From NCBI RefSeq assembly GCF_003086355.1, contig NZ_CP031733.1, forward strand, positions 744,001 through 808,000: 64,000 nt of DNA, read 5' to 3'. Below are positions 63,515 through 64,000 of the stretch, one piece after another. The notes beneath the pieces are model-generated. The model made no database searches. It was not told the origin of the DNA and saw nothing but the letters and a program-made list of their open reading frames with translations. A program made the translations under genes and the position numbers. The stretch comes from Streptococcus chenjunshii. Its GTDB lineage: Bacteria > Bacillota > Bacilli > Lactobacillales > Streptococcaceae. Each line of letters begins with the position of its first letter. The first letter of the stretch is position 1.

Positions 63515-63739
63515 TTAAATAATTTCTTTTAGTTTGTTAGGCTGAAAGCCTGAAAACACAAGATCACCAGCTTCAATAACCGGAGCTGCGGTGAAGCCGA
63601 GGCTTTTGACATAATCTATCTTTTCTGGATGTTCATCAATATTAATTTCTTCAAAACTGGCTTGGTGCTGTTCTAAGAATTTTTTGGTCATTTTGCACTG
63701 CATACAGTTATTCTTCGAAAACAGTGTGATTTGTGACAT
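63515..63739 (-). CDS. nrdH: Glutaredoxin-like protein NrdH
   Basis: A 74-residue thioredoxin-fold electron donor for NrdE. The redox motif is NNCMQCKMTKKF (CxxC with MQ), and the later GFTAAPVIE with the cis-Pro, then FSGFQPNKL, are typical NrdH. ATG 63739 follows AGGAGG on the minus strand. It is the first gene of the operon under paired NrdR boxes. Confidence 0.95.
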   Translation of the reverse strand: MSQITLFSKNNCMQCKMTKKFLEQHQASFEEINIDEHPEKIDYVKSLGFTAAPVIEAGDLVFSGFQPNKLKEII

Positions 63740-63835
63740 AAATAGGTCCTCCTAAAATTTTCCTTTTCCGGAAAAGTCATTATGTATCTAGGATATACAA
63801 AATAGAAAAAAAAAGCAAGGAATTTTTCTCGAAAA

Positions 63836-63883
63836 ACACAAGATATTGTGTTTTGTTATTTTTTTGGACACGAAATATAGTAT
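63836..63883 (-). promoter_or_regulatory. Paired NrdR boxes upstream of nrdHEF
   Basis: ACACAAGATATTGTGT (63836-63851, nearly palindromic) and ACACGAAATATAGTAT (63868-63883) both match the NrdR box ACAC(N)ATATA(N)GTGT pattern. They are 32 bases apart, about three helical turns, the arrangement known for NrdR sites. They predict repression of the operon at high dATP. Confidence 0.75.
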
Positions 63884-63889
63884 CAGATC

Positions 63890-64000
63890 GGCTTTGACAG
63901 GGGTGCTACGGATTTCGGACGGGAAGCCAATTTAGATGACAGTCTGTCTGGCTTGTTTCTAAGGAAACAGAGCGTCTTAAAACCGATTCGGTTTGCAGGT
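63890..64000. other. Window end, no gene identified
   Basis: A TTGACA at 63894 and hairpins CAGACAG-type and AAACCG/CGGTTT (63983-63996) are seen. The next gene would lie beyond the window. Confidence 0.3.

Overview
This 64 kb window looks like chromosome of a low-GC lactic acid bacterium, almost certainly a Streptococcus and probably of the mutans group. The basis is gene content and gene order recalled from S. mutans: plsC-comEA-comEC-holA-sodA, queA, a VIT-type transporter, nagB, coiA-pepF-trmR-prsA-(T-box)alaS, argCJBD and nrdHEF. I cannot fix the species from sequence alone.

Layout. 1-2730 is the end of a galactitol-type PTS operon (PRD/EIIA regulator, EIIA, EIIC with an apparent late frameshift, EIIB). 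3391-11773 holds a PH-domain protein, the RNA helicase CshA, a methyltransferase/GIY-YIG fusion, an acyltransferase and the DNA-uptake genes comEA-comEC. A complete IS30-family element sits at 12038-13073. 13195-19279 holds DUF805, holA, sodA, a beta-lactamase-fold serine hydrolase, and a divergent TetR / nitronate-monooxygenase pair. 19355-35616 is an accessory region: a secreted beta-helix protein, an FMN/FAD reductase, a PucR-type regulator, an unusual set (membrane protein, thiolase, Zn-ribbon/OB partner, acyl carrier protein, phosphotransacylase, butyrate kinase), a broken GNAT gene, a lipoprotein, a CDF transporter and two small membrane proteins. 35861-53649 is core metabolism. 54352-59719 is a type VII LXG toxin locus with three orphan toxin tails, each followed by a different immunity-like lipoprotein. 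60081-63739 is the class Ib ribonucleotide reductase operon nrdHEF on the minus strand, behind paired NrdR boxes.

The most striking non-coding signal is a family of about 20 long palindromic repeat units in eight blocks (2850-3390, 7130-8010, 22176-22592, 26167-26416, 28601-29030, 30286-30565, 33010-33180, 40090-40470). Each unit is a long inverted repeat closed by GGCC/GCCC-type ends. The paired arms change together between copies (AACGC/GCGTT, AGAGC/GCTCT, AATCC/GGATT, GAAAG/CTTTC) and enclose a variable central hairpin. Units are joined by a nearly constant 24-25 bp linker. Seven downstream genes have their Shine-Dalgarno sequence beginning where the linker's first half ends.

The genes at 22603-31687 can be read as one pathway (inference): a flavin reductase, a thiolase working with a DUF35 partner and its own ACP, then phosphotransacylase and acyl kinase to recover ATP. 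Four of the repeat blocks sit inside or directly before these genes.
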